A stretch of DNA of 32,670 bases from Lentisphaeria bacterium (GCA_017450705.1 JAFSTC010000085.1:1-32670); one strand, 5' to 3'; shown: positions 1-8,149, counted from the first letter of the stretch. Translations and numbers: made by a program. The notes: generated by a model from the letters alone, not told the origin.

Positions 1-42
1 CGCAAGATGGACCTGGCAAAAACAGCGGCGCCGGATTGGTGA
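1..42 (+). CDS. possible 3' end of an upstream gene (partial)
   Basis: A frame open from the left edge reads RKMDLAKTAAPDW and stops at TGA 40-42. Thirteen residues are too few to identify a product, and a chance open frame is equally possible. It is listed only because a gene ending here would fit the gene-free stretch that follows. Confidence 0.2.
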   Translation, partial: RKMDLAKTAAPDW

Positions 43-343
43 TGCATTGCAAAAATGGCGGGACTGACGATTTCGAGGGGCGTACCCTTCTGCGGTACAC
101 CCCGAGGAAGCGGCTGTTTCGCGCTTTTGCAAGGCGCGCCAGGACAAGTCGGGGATTTTGACTGGGCCATCAATACCCGTATGGTGACGGTGAAACCGTT
201 GCGGTTTTATTTGCCGCAGGGCCGAGAGACAGCGACCGTCTCGGCGGCTTCTCCGCCCGCGGGCAGCGGCAACTCCCCCTCGGCCTGTTTCCGGTCAATT
301 CATACCTCATCTCTGTTTTTTTCGATTTTCTGAAAAAAGGGGC
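43..343. other. gene-free, hairpin-rich stretch upstream of the trp leader
   Basis: I recognise no protein here. The stretch is unusually rich in short inverted repeats. GGGGCGTACC (77-86) faces GGTACACCCC (94-103), nine of ten positions paired. ACGGT-GAA-ACCGT lies at about 187-199. GCCGAGA (221-227) faces TCTCGGC (239-245). No T-run follows these stems, so they are not obvious intrinsic terminators. It could be a structured RNA, the remains of an element, or simply GC-rich intergenic DNA; an open frame at 55-333 looks like nothing known. Confidence 0.3.
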
Positions 344-372
344 TTGATTTTTCGCTTTTTCAGGAATATGTT
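344..372 (+). promoter_or_regulatory. candidate sigma70-type promoter of the trp operon
   Basis: TTGATT (344-349) and TATGTT (367-372) are separated by 17 bases, each matching four of six consensus positions. The predicted start near 379 would give a leader transcript carrying the Trp-rich peptide and both terminators. It is the best placed candidate, but each hexamer is only moderate. Confidence 0.4.
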
Positions 373-414
373 AAGGGGTGTGATTCGAGTTACCAAGGGA
401 GTTTTGACACGTTT

Positions 415-468
415 ATGAGCAACATCGCCTGCAATGTCACGTTGTGGCGCTGGCAAGGCTGGCTGTAA
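415..468 (+). CDS. trpL: trp operon leader peptide (17 aa, three Trp codons)
   Basis: The frame ATG 415 to TAA 466-468 encodes MSNIACNVTLWRWQGWL. Trp codons are at 445, 451 and 460, close to the stop, the classical design of a trp attenuator leader. A purine-rich AGGGAG lies at 396-401, about 13 bases upstream of the ATG, somewhat distant for a Shine-Dalgarno site. The peptide is followed by an antiterminator/terminator pair (470-567) and then by trpE. In the known mechanism, a ribosome stalled at Trp codons when charged tRNA-Trp is scarce lets the antiterminator form. The job is inferred from composition, position and pairing. Confidence 0.7.
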   Translation: MSNIACNVTLWRWQGWL

Positions 469-538
469 AGGTCCGCACTTGCGTTTCGATGTTTGCGTAT
501 TTCCCGAAATAACTCTCAACAGAAAACAGATGCGGATC
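421..538 (+). promoter_or_regulatory. trp leader pairing regions 1:2 and antiterminator 2:3
   Basis: AACATCG (421-427), inside the leader peptide gene, is exactly complementary to CGATGTT (487-493) and would form the 1:2 pairing. GGTCCGCA (470-477), just after the leader stop, can pair with TGCGGATC (531-538) over eight positions, one of them a G-U. The second pairing uses the 5' arm of the terminator at 533-560, so the two are mutually exclusive. GGTCCG also occurs in the terminator's 3' arm (555-560), the mimicry expected of an attenuator. Confidence 0.6.
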
Positions 539-567
539 ATGCCGAAGACGGTGTGGTCCGTTTTTTT
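533..567 (+). terminator. intrinsic terminator, first trp attenuator
   Basis: CGGATCATGCC (533-543) pairs with GGTGTGGTCCG (550-560) over 11 positions, three of them G-U, around a six-base loop, followed by seven Ts (561-567). It lies between the leader peptide and trpE in the same direction, so it fits an attenuator. If the promoter at 344-372 is wrong, it could instead be the terminator of something upstream. Confidence 0.75.
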
Positions 568-783
568 ATGAGCGAAAACAGAATGATGAACGAATCTGCA
601 AAAGGTTTCCGGTGGTGGTGGCGCGGCCCGGGAGGGGAGACGGTCTTCCGTCGTCCGGCCGTGGACGGAAAATTTTTCCGGACGGCGGAAAGTTCAGCGG
701 ATCGCCCCTCCTCACCCGGGAGAAACGGTCCGCTTTTTTTTGTTCGAAGTTCCGGTAAGTTGTGTCCAAATGAGATAGTGTAA
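568..783 (+). CDS. possible second leader ORF with a Trp-Trp-Trp run
   Basis: An open frame with possible starts at 568, 583 and 586 contains three consecutive TGG codons at 613-621 within FRWWWRGPGG, a pattern like trp leader peptides. Just after it, GGAGGGG (631-637) is exactly complementary to CCCCTCC (705-711), part of the 5' arm of the second terminator. Two points argue against a simple leader: no start has a convincing Shine-Dalgarno, and the frame does not stop until 783, past the terminator and 10 bases before trpE. It may be a decayed duplicate, an unusual leader, or chance. Confidence 0.35.
   Translation: MSENRMMNESAKGFRWWWRGPGGETVFRRPAVDGKFFRTAESSADRPSSPGRNGPLFFVRSSGKLCPNEIV
697..741 (+). 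terminator. second intrinsic terminator upstream of trpE
   Basis: GCGGATCG (697-704) pairs with CGGTCCGC (726-733) over eight positions, one G-U. An inner CTCC (708-711)/GGAG (719-722) helix continues it, and eight Ts follow (734-741). CGGATC and GGTCCG are shared with the first terminator at 533-567, which suggests duplication. Its 5' arm can alternatively pair with GGAGGGG at 631-637. It lies 52 bases upstream of the trpE start. Confidence 0.75.
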
Positions 784-793
784 AGGAGAAAAA

Positions 794-2260
794 ATGTTCA
801 AACCCGAATTTGCCGAGTTCACGCGCCTCTCGGAAAAAGGCACCCGGTTCGTTCCCGTGTTCAGGGAATTCCTGGCCGACATGGAGACCCCCGTCTCGGC
901 CCTCTCCGCCTTCGCGGACGACGAAAACGTCTTCCTGCTGGAGAGCGTCGAGGGCGGCGAACGCATCGGTCGCTATTCCTTCATCGGCGTCAACCCCTAC
1001 GCGGTCTTCACTGTGGAGGAGGGCAAGGCCTTCCTGACCGAACGCGGCGGAGCGCGCCGCGAACTGCCCGCGCCGGGGGGGAAGCCCTTCTTCGCCCTGC
1101 GTGAGCTTCTGAAGGCCCATCCCACCGCCCGGACCGAGGGACTGCCTCCCCTCTCCGGCGGCGCGGTCGGCAGCATGAGCTACGAGCTCGCCGGGGAATT
1201 CGAGAAACTCCCGCCGTCCAAGACCCCCGGCGGCGCCCCCGACGCCATGTTCCTGATGACGGGAGAGATGATCGTCTTCGACAATCTCCGGCACACGGTG
1301 ATGATCATCGTCGAGGCCCGCCCGGGCGACGATCCCGCGGCGGACTACGACCGCGCCCGGCAGCGGATCAACGAGCTCCACGAAAAAATGACCCGCCGCA
1401 AGGCACACCCCTTCGCCGACACGCCCTCCGGGATCGAGCTCAAGCCCAAGATCTCCAAGGAGCAGTTCTGCGCCATGGTCGAGCGCGCGAGGGAGTATAT
1501 CCGTCAGGGGGAGATCATCCAGGTGGTCCCGTCCCAGAAATTCACCGCCGAGGAAGCGGTCGATCCCGTCAACGTCTACCGCGCGCTGCGGCTCATCAAC
1601 CCCTCGCCGTACCTCTTTTTCCTCAAGCACGGGGACCATCTGCTGATCGGCTCGTCGCCCGAGACCATGGTCAAGCTGGCCGACGGGACCGCTTCGATCC
1701 GCCCCATCGCCGGAACGCGGAAAAGAGGCGGCACCAGCCGCGAGGATGCCGTCCTCGCCGACGAACTGCTGGCCGACGAGAAGGAACGGGCGGAGCACCT
1801 GATGCTGGTGGATCTGGGACGCAACGACCTGGGCCGTCTGGCCGTGCCGGGCAGCGTCCAGCTCAAGTCCTTCATGGAGGTCCAGCGCTACTCTCACGTC
1901 ATGCACCTGGTCTCCGACATCGACGCCATCCTGCGGCCCGAGTTCGACGCCTTCGATCTGGCCGCCGCGGCCTTCCCCGCGGGGACGCTCTCCGGCGCGC
2001 CAAAGATCCGCGCCATGGAGATCATCAACGAGCTGGAACCCGAATCCCGGGGAGCCTACGGCGGCGCGGTCGGCTACTTCAGCAACTCAGGCAACATGGA
2101 TCTGGCCATCGTCATCCGGACTCTGGAGATCCGCAACGGCACCCTCACGCTGCAGGCCGGCGCGGGCATCGTCGCCGACTCCGTGCCCGAAAAAGAGTAC
2201 GAGGAGACGCTCAACAAGGGCGCAGCGGTCATGAAGGCCCTCCAGCGGCCGCTCATCTGA
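794..2260 (+). CDS. trpE: anthranilate synthase component I
   Basis: The 488-residue product is the chorismate-binding subunit that makes anthranilate with TrpG, the first committed step of Trp synthesis. The N-terminal region carries the LLES element that in this family forms the Trp feedback site (FLLESVEGGERIGRYSFIG, about residues 51-69). The C-terminal half has the chorismate-binding core, with LIGSSPE, IRPIAGTRKRG and the GTLSGAPKIRAM segment. Length is normal for TrpE. AAAGGAG lies a few bases upstream of ATG 794. It opens the operon behind the double attenuator, and trpG follows after 25 bases. PabB is unlikely given the complete trp context. Confidence 0.97.
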   Translation: MFKPEFAEFTRLSEKGTRFVPVFREFLADMETPVSALSAFADDENVFLLESVEGGERIGRYSFIGVNPYAVFTVEEGKAFLTERGGARRELPAPGGKPFFALRELLKAHPTARTEGLPPLSGGAVGSMSYELAGEFEKLPPSKTPGGAPDAMFLMTGEMIVFDNLRHTVMIIVEARPGDDPAADYDRARQRINELHEKMTRRKAHPFADTPSGIELKPKISKEQFCAMVERAREYIRQGEIIQVVPSQKFTAEEAVDPVNVYRALRLINPSPYLFFLKHGDHLLIGSSPETMVKLADGTASIRPIAGTRKRGGTSREDAVLADELLADEKERAEHLMLVDLGRNDLGRLAVPGSVQLKSFMEVQRYSHVMHLVSDIDAILRPEFDAFDLAAAAFPAGTLSGAPKIRAMEIINELEPESRGAYGGAVGYFSNSGNMDLAIVIRTLEIRNGTLTLQAGAGIVADSVPEKEYEETLNKGAAVMKALQRPLI

Positions 2261-2285
2261 CGTCAAGGAAAGGAGTTTTCCCAAA

Positions 2286-2879
2286 ATGTTTCTCATGATC
2301 GACAATTACGATTCCTTCACCTACAATCTGGTGCAGTATTTTCAGATCCTCGGCGAGGAGGTGAACGTGGTACGCAACGACGAGATCACTGCGGAGGGCG
2401 CGCTCTCCTCGGGCGCGGAGGCGATCATCCTCTCCCCCGGTCCCGGCCGCCCCGAAAACGCGGGGGTCATGATCGAGCTCATCCGCCGCGCGGAAGACAT
2501 GCCCCTGCTGGGGGTCTGTCTCGGACATCAGGCCATCGGATACGCCTTCGGCGCCGAGGTCGTCTCCGCCAAACGGCTCATGCACGGAAAAGTCTCCGAG
2601 ATCACCCACGACGGCAAGGGGCTCTTTGCCGGACTGGAAAATCCCTTTCAGGCGGTGCGCTACCACTCGCTGGCCATCCGCCGGGATTCCCTGCCGGAGT
2701 GCCTCATCCCCACCGCGACCAGCGAGGACGGGGAACTCATGGGGATCCGCCACAGAACGAAGCTGATCGAGGGCATCCAGTACCATCCGGAATCGGTCCT
2801 CACCCGCAGCGGCAGACGGCAGCTGCGCAACTTCATCCGTATGGTCAAAGAATACCGTTCGGGAGGCGCCTCATGCTGA
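2286..2879 (+). CDS. trpG: anthranilate synthase component II (glutamine amidotransferase)
   Basis: The 197-residue class I glutamine amidotransferase supplies ammonia to TrpE. The catalytic nucleophile is Cys78 in GVCLGHQAIG, and the His167/Glu169 pair lies in QYHPES; the oxyanion segment SPGPGRP is near residue 55. The N-terminus, MFLMIDNYDSFTYNLVQYF, is typical. AAGGAG precedes the ATG. The protein is not fused to TrpD, unlike in some enterobacteria. Its stop overlaps the trpD start (ATGCTGA, 2873-2879), suggesting translational coupling. It might also serve PabB elsewhere in the genome, which cannot be judged here. Confidence 0.96.
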   Translation: MFLMIDNYDSFTYNLVQYFQILGEEVNVVRNDEITAEGALSSGAEAIILSPGPGRPENAGVMIELIRRAEDMPLLGVCLGHQAIGYAFGAEVVSAKRLMHGKVSEITHDGKGLFAGLENPFQAVRYHSLAIRRDSLPECLIPTATSEDGELMGIRHRTKLIEGIQYHPESVLTRSGRRQLRNFIRMVKEYRSGGASC

Positions 2880-3898
2880 AACAGGAAATCGAAGCCCTGC
2901 TGGCGGGCCGCGACCTCTCCGCCGAGGAGACGGCTCAGGTCCTCGAAAAGATCGCTCAGGGGAGCGTTCCCCCCGTCCAGATCGGCGCGTTCCTCGCGGC
3001 CCTGCGGGCCAAGGGGGAGTCCGAAAGCGAGCTGGTCGGCGCCGCCCGGATGCTCCGGCAGAAATGCTGTTTCATCGACCACGGGCCCCGGGAGGTCATC
3101 GACACCTGCGGCACGGGCGGCGACCGCCGCGACGGACGCTCCACCTTCAACATCTCGACCACATGCGCCTTCGTGGCCGCCGGAGCCGGGGTCGGCGTGG
3201 CCAAGCACGGCAACCGCTCGGTCTCCAGCCGCTGCGGTTCCGCCGACGTGCTGGCCGAGCTGGGGTACGATCTGGCCGCTCCCCCGGAAGTCATCGAGGA
3301 CTCCATCATCGACAACGGCATCGGCTTTCTCTTCGCGGCGAAACTGCACCCCGTCATGGGCGCAGTGGCCCCCTACCGCCGGGAGCTGGGGATCCGCACG
3401 CTCTTCAACATGCTCGGCCCCCTGATCAATCCCGCCGGAGCAAGCGCCCAGCTGCTGGGAGTCTACGACGCCAAGCTCACGGAGCTTTTCGCCAGGGTCC
3501 TCCGGGCGCTGAAACTGCGCCGCGCACTGGTGGTCCACGGCCACGACGGCATGGATGAGATCACCATCTGCGCCCCCACCCGGGTCTCGGAGCTCAAGGA
3601 CGGCGGGATCCGCACTTACGATCTGCATCCGGAGCTTTATCTGGGCAGGCTTTACGATCCGCAGGAGATCCCCGGCGGCGACGCCCCGGAGAACGCGAGG
3701 ATCCTCAAGGCCGTGCTTTCCGGAGAGGACCGCGGCGCGGCCCGGGCCATCACCGTGCTCAACGGCGGCGCGGCGATCCTCGTGGCCGGACTGGCGGAGG
3801 ATCTGCGAGACGGCATACGGCAGGCCGAAAAATCCATCGACTCCGGCGCCGCCATGGAAAAACTGGAAGCCCTGCTCCGGAGTTCGAAAAATGCCTGA
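2873..3898 (+). CDS. trpD: anthranilate phosphoribosyltransferase
   Basis: The 341-residue enzyme transfers the phosphoribosyl group of PRPP to anthranilate. I chose ATG 2873, not an upstream in-frame start at 2699, because it gives the normal family length and overlaps the trpG stop. The helical N-terminal domain (about 1-70) is followed by the glycine-rich PRPP loop GTGGD at residues 80-84 and by KHGNRSVSSRCGSADVLAELG from about 107. NMLGPLINPA and VVHGHDGMDE are also characteristic. The 3' end overlaps trpC by eight bases. Confidence 0.96.
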   Translation: MLKQEIEALLAGRDLSAEETAQVLEKIAQGSVPPVQIGAFLAALRAKGESESELVGAARMLRQKCCFIDHGPREVIDTCGTGGDRRDGRSTFNISTTCAFVAAGAGVGVAKHGNRSVSSRCGSADVLAELGYDLAAPPEVIEDSIIDNGIGFLFAAKLHPVMGAVAPYRRELGIRTLFNMLGPLINPAGASAQLLGVYDAKLTELFARVLRALKLRRALVVHGHDGMDEITICAPTRVSELKDGGIRTYDLHPELYLGRLYDPQEIPGGDAPENARILKAVLSGEDRGAARAITVLNGGAAILVAGLAEDLRDGIRQAEKSIDSGAAMEKLEALLRSSKNA

Positions 3899-4700
3899 CG
3901 CGCCCGACATCCTGCAGACCATCGCTTCCGCAGGCCGGGCGTCTCTGGCCCGGCGGAAAGCCGCCCGTCCCGAAGCGGAACTGCGGCGCCGCATCAGGGA
4001 CCGCGCCCCCGCCAAATCCCTCTTTGCCTCGCTGAAGTCAAAAGAGGGCCGCCGGATCATCGCCGAGCTCAAAAAGGCCTCGCCTTCCAAGGGGGTCATC
4101 CGGCCGGACTTCCGCTTCGAAGCGTTCGCAAAAGAGTACATCGGCGCGGGCGCGGCGGCCATTTCGGTGCTGACCGAGGAAAATTTCTTTTTGGGAAGTC
4201 TCGCGTATCTGGAAAAGGTCGCCGACCTCGCCGCCGAAACGCCGGTCCCGGTGCTGCGCAAGGATTTTCTCCTCGATCCCTATCAGATCGTCGAGGCCCG
4301 GGCCGCGGGCGCGGACGCCGTGCTTCTCATCGCGGCGCTGCTCCCCTCGGACGGCCTCTTCTCTGACCTGCTGGCCCTCGCCCACGAACTGGGTATGGAC
4401 GCCCTGTGCGAAGCCCATACGGAGGAGGAGACGGACCGTCTGCTCCGACTCGGTGCCCGGATCGTCGGCGTCAACAGCCGCGATCTGCGCACGTTCAAAA
4501 CGGATATCTCCCGCACGGGAGCGCTTTTGCGGCGCATCCCCCCCGCCTGCGCCTCCGTGGCGGAATCGGGGATCCGGGAGGCGGCGGACTTCGACGGCCT
4601 TCCCGCGGACGCCTTCCTGATCGGGGAGCTGCTGATGCGCGCGGAGCATCCCGGAGAGAAACTGCGGGAACTCCGGGGAGGAAGATCATGCGCACGCTGA
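3891..4700 (+). CDS. trpC: indole-3-glycerol-phosphate synthase
   Basis: The 269-residue TIM-barrel enzyme converts CdRP to indole-3-glycerol phosphate. Hallmarks are the first-strand motif IIAELKKASPSKGVI (near residue 55), VLTEENFFLGS, VLRKDFLLDPYQI, ALCEAHTEEE, IVGVNSRDLRTF and SVAESGI near the end. The start at ATG 3891 overlaps the trpD stop and gives a family-typical length; the open frame extends further upstream only as a shadow of trpD. The gene is separate from trpF, unlike the fused E. coli protein, and overlaps it by 13 bases. Confidence 0.96.
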   Translation: MPDAPDILQTIASAGRASLARRKAARPEAELRRRIRDRAPAKSLFASLKSKEGRRIIAELKKASPSKGVIRPDFRFEAFAKEYIGAGAAAISVLTEENFFLGSLAYLEKVADLAAETPVPVLRKDFLLDPYQIVEARAAGADAVLLIAALLPSDGLFSDLLALAHELGMDALCEAHTEEETDRLLRLGARIVGVNSRDLRTFKTDISRTGALLRRIPPACASVAESGIREAADFDGLPADAFLIGELLMRAEHPGEKLRELRGGRSCAR

Positions 4701-5329
4701 TCAAGATCTGCGGTCTCACCCGGCTCGACGACGCCCTGCTGGCGGCGGAATCGGGCGCGGACTATCTGGGGTTCATCTTCGCCGAGGGCAGTCCCCGGCA
4801 GCTCTCGCCGGAAGCGGCAAAAGAGATCGTCTCGAAACTCCCGCCGGAGGTGAAAAAGGTCGGCGTCTTCCGGGACGACCCCCTGCCCGATATCCGACGG
4901 ATCATGGAGTTCTGCGGTCTGGACGTCGTCCAGCTCCACGGGCACGAGACGCTCCAGACGGCCAAAGTCCTCGCGCTGGAGTACGAGGTCTGGAAGGCCC
5001 TGCCCTTCACGTCGCCCGCCGTCTTTTCCGAAAGTCTGAAGTTTCAGGCCTTCACCCAGCTGGCGGACTCCGACAAGCGGGGGGGCGACTGCAACTGGTC
5101 CCTGGCCCGCCTCACCGCCCGGGGGCGGCGGCTCTTTCTGGCAGGAGGCATTTCTTCCGACAATGCCGCCCACGCCGTCGAAACGGTCTGCCCTGCCGGG
5201 CTGGACATCTGCTCCGGCGTGGAGGAACGACCGGGCGTCAAGGATCACCGCAAAATCACCGACATCATCAACCGGATCCGCACCGCGGACCGGATCCAGG
5301 AGGAAATTTATGAAAAACACGCATTATGA
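4688..5329 (+). CDS. trpF: phosphoribosylanthranilate isomerase
   Basis: The 213-residue TIM-barrel enzyme isomerises PRA to CdRP. Signature segments are the N-terminal [14 protein letters not shown] with its catalytic Cys, [31 protein letters not shown] and, near the C-terminus, [24 protein letters not shown] precedes ATG 4688, which decides the start over the longer upstream frame. It overlaps trpC by 13 bases and trpB by 20 bases. Confidence 0.95.
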   Translation: MRTLIKICGLTRLDDALLAAESGADYLGFIFAEGSPRQLSPEAAKEIVSKLPPEVKKVGVFRDDPLPDIRRIMEFCGLDVVQLHGHETLQTAKVLALEYEVWKALPFTSPAVFSESLKFQAFTQLADSDKRGGDCNWSLARLTARGRRLFLAGGISSDNAAHAVETVCPAGLDICSGVEERPGVKDHRKITDIINRIRTADRIQEEIYEKHAL

Positions 5330-6503
5330 CATCTACGGGGGACAGTATGTGGCCGAAACCCTCATGCCGGCTCTGGAGGAGCTGACAAGAGCCTACGAAA
5401 AGTTCAGGAACGATCCCGACTTCGTTGCGGAGATGAAGTATTTTCTCCACGACTACGTCGGCCGGGAGTCCCCCCTCTACTTCGCCGAACGGCTCACAGC
5501 TCACTGCGGCGGCGCGCAAATTTATCTCAAGCGGGAGGACCTCAATCACACCGGCGCCCACAAGAGCAACAACACCCTGGGCCAGGCCCTCCTCGCCCGC
5601 CGCATGGGCAAGAAGCGCCTGATCGCCGAGACCGGCGCGGGCATGCACGGCGTCGCCACCGCCACCGTGGCCGCCCGCTTCGGCTTCGAATGCGAGGTCT
5701 TCATGGGCGAGGCCGACATCCGCCGCCAGCAGCCCAACGTGGAACGCATGGCCATGCTCGGCGCGAAGGTCCGTTCCATCACCAGCGGCACCGGCACGCT
5801 CAAGGACGCCATGAACGAGGCGCTCCGCAACTGGGTCGAGACCGTGGAGGACACCTTCTACGTGATCGGCACGGTGGCCGGTCCCGCCCCCTACCCCGAA
5901 ATGGTCAAGGACTTCCAGTCCGTGATCGGACGGGAGGCCCGGGCGCAGTTCCTGGAGCGCACGGGGAAACTGCCCGACGAGGTCATCGCCTGTGTCGGCG
6001 GCGGCAGCAACGCCATGGGGATCTTCGCCGGTTTCGAGAACGACCCCGGCGTCAAACTCGTGGGCGTGGAGGCCGGCGGCATGGGGCTCGAGACGGGACA
6101 CCACGCCGCCAGCATCAACGGCGGCCGGGTCGGCGTGCTCCACGGCAGCAAGAGCTATCTGCTCCAGGACGCCGACGGTCAGGTCCTCGACGCCTACTCC
6201 GTCTCCGCCGGTCTGGACTATCCCGGCGTGGGGCCGGAACACGCTTTTCTCCACGACACGGGACGGGCCGAGTATACGGCGATCAATGACGACGAGGCCA
6301 TAGCGGCCTTCGATCTGCTCTGCCGTCTGGAGGGGATCCTGCCCGCGCTGGAGTCCTCCCACGCCATCGCCCAGGCGATCAAAAACGCCCCGCGCCTCGG
6401 AAAGGACAAGGCCATCGTCGTCTGCCTCTCCGGCCGCGGCGACAAGGACATGGAAAACATCCGCGCCTACAAGGCGGGCAAAAAGATCCTCAACTGCGAA
6501 TGA
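5310..6503 (+). CDS. trpB: tryptophan synthase beta chain
   Basis: The 397-residue PLP enzyme condenses indole with serine. The PLP-binding lysine is Lys85 in [10 protein letters not shown]. The phosphate-binding loop [10 protein letters not shown] and the [12 protein letters not shown] segment are intact. Size and the [19 protein letters not shown] start match the TrpB1 type that partners TrpA. A strong AGGAGG site (5299-5304) lies within the end of trpF just before ATG 5310. trpA follows 13 bases after the stop. Confidence 0.97.
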   Translation: MKNTHYDIYGGQYVAETLMPALEELTRAYEKFRNDPDFVAEMKYFLHDYVGRESPLYFAERLTAHCGGAQIYLKREDLNHTGAHKSNNTLGQALLARRMGKKRLIAETGAGMHGVATATVAARFGFECEVFMGEADIRRQQPNVERMAMLGAKVRSITSGTGTLKDAMNEALRNWVETVEDTFYVIGTVAGPAPYPEMVKDFQSVIGREARAQFLERTGKLPDEVIACVGGGSNAMGIFAGFENDPGVKLVGVEAGGMGLETGHHAASINGGRVGVLHGSKSYLLQDADGQVLDAYSVSAGLDYPGVGPEHAFLHDTGRAEYTAINDDEAIAAFDLLCRLEGILPALESSHAIAQAIKNAPRLGKDKAIVVCLSGRGDKDMENIRAYKAGKKILNCE

Positions 6504-6516
6504 AAGGGAAACAAAG

Positions 6517-7308
6517 ATGAACCGCTTTCAAAAGATATTTTCCCGGGGCCGCAAGGTCGCGATCGGTTACGCCACCTGCGGCTGCCCCGACACGGAGAGC
6601 TCGATCGAATTCATGCACGGCATGGTCGCGGGCGGCACGGACATCCTCGAGCTGGGAGTCCCCTTCTCCGATCCCACCGCCGACGGCCCGGTCATCCAGC
6701 GCTCCTCGCAGCTGGCCCTGCGCAACGGTTTCCGCGTGGAGAAGGCCTTCGGCATCGCTTCGGCGCTCCGCAAGGCCTATCCCGAGCTGGGACTGGTGCT
6801 GTTCTCCTACTACAACCCCATCTTTTCCATGGGGCCGGAGAAATTCGCGGAACGGGCGCAGCAGGCGGGCGTCGACGGCGCATTGATCGTCGACGTGCCC
6901 TTCGAGGAACGGGGCGAGATCGAACCCATGCTGAACGCCCGGGGCATCGAACTCGTCCCGCTGGTCTCCCCGGCGACGCCCCCCGAACGGATGAAAAAGA
7001 TCACGGCCGGATGCGGAAGTTTCGTCTATTACATCACCGTCCGCGGCGTCACGGGGACGCGGAGCGCCCTGCCCGACGATCTGCAGAAAAATCTCGCCGC
7101 GCTGCGCCGCGCCGCCGCCCCCGCGCCGGTGGCGGCTGGGTTCGGCATCAGCTCTCCCGAGACCGCCCGGGCCGCCGCCGCGGGCGCCGACGGCATCGTC
7201 ATCGGCTCGGCCTTCGTCAAGATCCAGCTGGACGAGACCCTCTCCGCCGCGGAAAAAAAGGCCAAAGCCGAGGCGCTGGCCCGGCTCTGCTTCGGCGCGG
7301 TCAGGTAA
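6517..7308 (+). CDS. trpA: tryptophan synthase alpha chain
   Basis: The 263-residue TIM-barrel subunit cleaves indole-3-glycerol phosphate to indole, which is channelled to TrpB. The catalytic Glu and Asp lie in DILELGVPFSDPTADGPVIQ (near residues 47-63). Other hallmarks are LFSYYNPIFSMG, GALIVDVPFEE, PLVSPATPPERM and the phosphate-binding GFGISSPE. AAAGGGAAAC precedes ATG 6517. It closes the biosynthetic operon. No intrinsic terminator is visible after it, so transcription may continue into the amidohydrolase. Confidence 0.97.
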   Translation: MNRFQKIFSRGRKVAIGYATCGCPDTESSIEFMHGMVAGGTDILELGVPFSDPTADGPVIQRSSQLALRNGFRVEKAFGIASALRKAYPELGLVLFSYYNPIFSMGPEKFAERAQQAGVDGALIVDVPFEERGEIEPMLNARGIELVPLVSPATPPERMKKITAGCGSFVYYITVRGVTGTRSALPDDLQKNLAALRRAAAPAPVAAGFGISSPETARAAAAGADGIVIGSAFVKIQLDETLSAAEKKAKAEALARLCFGAVR

Positions 7309-7341
7309 GATCGCAAAAAAAATTCACTCGGCAGGAGGAAT

Positions 7342-8097
7342 ATGATGATCTCCGATTTCTCGAAGTTCAAAAAGATCGACGCCCATTCCCACATCGGGAC
7401 CTTCGGCAGTCCTTTCGACGTCGCCTTCGACGGCGCGATGCTCGCCGCCCAGATGAAGGAATACAACATCGAAAAGACCATCCTCTGCCCGGCGGCGGCG
7501 TCCCTCAACGCCGAACTCCTCGCCGCGTGGCGGCGGATGCCGGACAAGATCATCCCGCTCTACTGGGTCAACGCCAATCTCGGCACGCCCGCTTACGAAG
7601 ACTTGGAGCATTACCTGCGGGACTTCAACTTTGCCGGGGTCAAGATGCAGCCCCTCTTCGACGGCTTCACGGCGGACTCGCCATTGGTGGATCCCATCAT
7701 GGAGATCGCGCGCAAATACCGCAAGCCCGTCTTCATCCATTGCGGCCACCCGCCCTTCTCCCTGCCGTGGCAGATAGGTCTGCTGGCCGAGCGGCATCCC
7801 GACATCCCCATCGTGATGATCCACATGGGCCACGGCCACGGGGTCTACATCGACGGCAGCATCACCATGGCGAAGAAGTTCGGCAACCTCTTTCTGGAGG
7901 TCTCCGGCATGCCCATGGGCTGTCAGATCAAAAACGCCTACCTCAATGTGGGGCATGAGCGGGTGATGTTCGGCATCGATTCGCCGTTCCACCACCCCTC
8001 GGTGGAGATCCAGCGGGTCATGTCCTGCGGCCTCACCGACAGCCAGCTGGAGGACGTGTTCTACAACAACGCCGCGAAATTCATGGGACTCGTCTGA
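7342..8097 (+). CDS. amidohydrolase-family protein (TIM-barrel metal hydrolase)
   Basis: The 251-residue protein resembles the amidohydrolase_2 group. It has an N-terminal HSH metal motif in KIDAHSHIGTFG, a central FIHCGHPPF histidine, IHMGHGHG, and a late Asp in VMFGIDSPFHHPS, the order of metal ligands in this superfamily. The substrate cannot be deduced; group members include decarboxylases and lactonases. AGGAGG at 7333-7338 is only three bases from ATG 7342 and six from ATG 7345, so the second Met may be the true start. It follows trpA by 33 bases, but no Trp-related role is evident. Confidence 0.8.
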   Translation: MMISDFSKFKKIDAHSHIGTFGSPFDVAFDGAMLAAQMKEYNIEKTILCPAAASLNAELLAAWRRMPDKIIPLYWVNANLGTPAYEDLEHYLRDFNFAGVKMQPLFDGFTADSPLVDPIMEIARKYRKPVFIHCGHPPFSLPWQIGLLAERHPDIPIVMIHMGHGHGVYIDGSITMAKKFGNLFLEVSGMPMGCQIKNAYLNVGHERVMFGIDSPFHHPSVEIQRVMSCGLTDSQLEDVFYNNAAKFMGLV

Positions 8098-8120
8098 CCG
8101 TCCGGACATTCTCGCGGAAC

Positions 8121-8149
8121 GGCGGGGGAAGTTTTCAGTTTTCCCCGCC
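8121..8149. terminator. hairpin between convergent genes
   Basis: GGCGGGG (8121-8127) faces CCCCGCC (8143-8149), extended by A-T pairs, between the convergent amidohydrolase and AraC-type genes. The AraC stop codon lies in its loop. A T-rich segment only appears ten bases downstream on the + strand, so it is an imperfect intrinsic terminator. Confidence 0.4.

Noticed and set aside
404-409. TTGACA at 404 as the trp promoter
   Set aside because: No -10-like hexamer lies at the right distance, and a start there would remove the beginning of the leader peptide.
605-640. T-box-like string GGTGGTGGCGCGG upstream of trpE
   Set aside because: It resembles the T-box core GGTGGNACCGCGG, but the ACC is replaced by GGC and it lies about 75 bases from the terminator instead of forming its 5' arm. 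The specifier stem is not visible. Trp-codon attenuation explains the region better.
566-1906. 446-codon minus-strand open frame over trpE
   Set aside because: It is a GC-rich shadow of trpE; the product is low-complexity and unlike any family, while trpE is unambiguous. The same applies to other long antisense frames over trpB, trpD, the 1555-residue gene and cysS.
2699-2872. Longer trpD beginning at 2699
   Set aside because: The extra N-terminus is the shadow of trpG in another frame. ATG 2873 overlaps the trpG stop and restores the family length.
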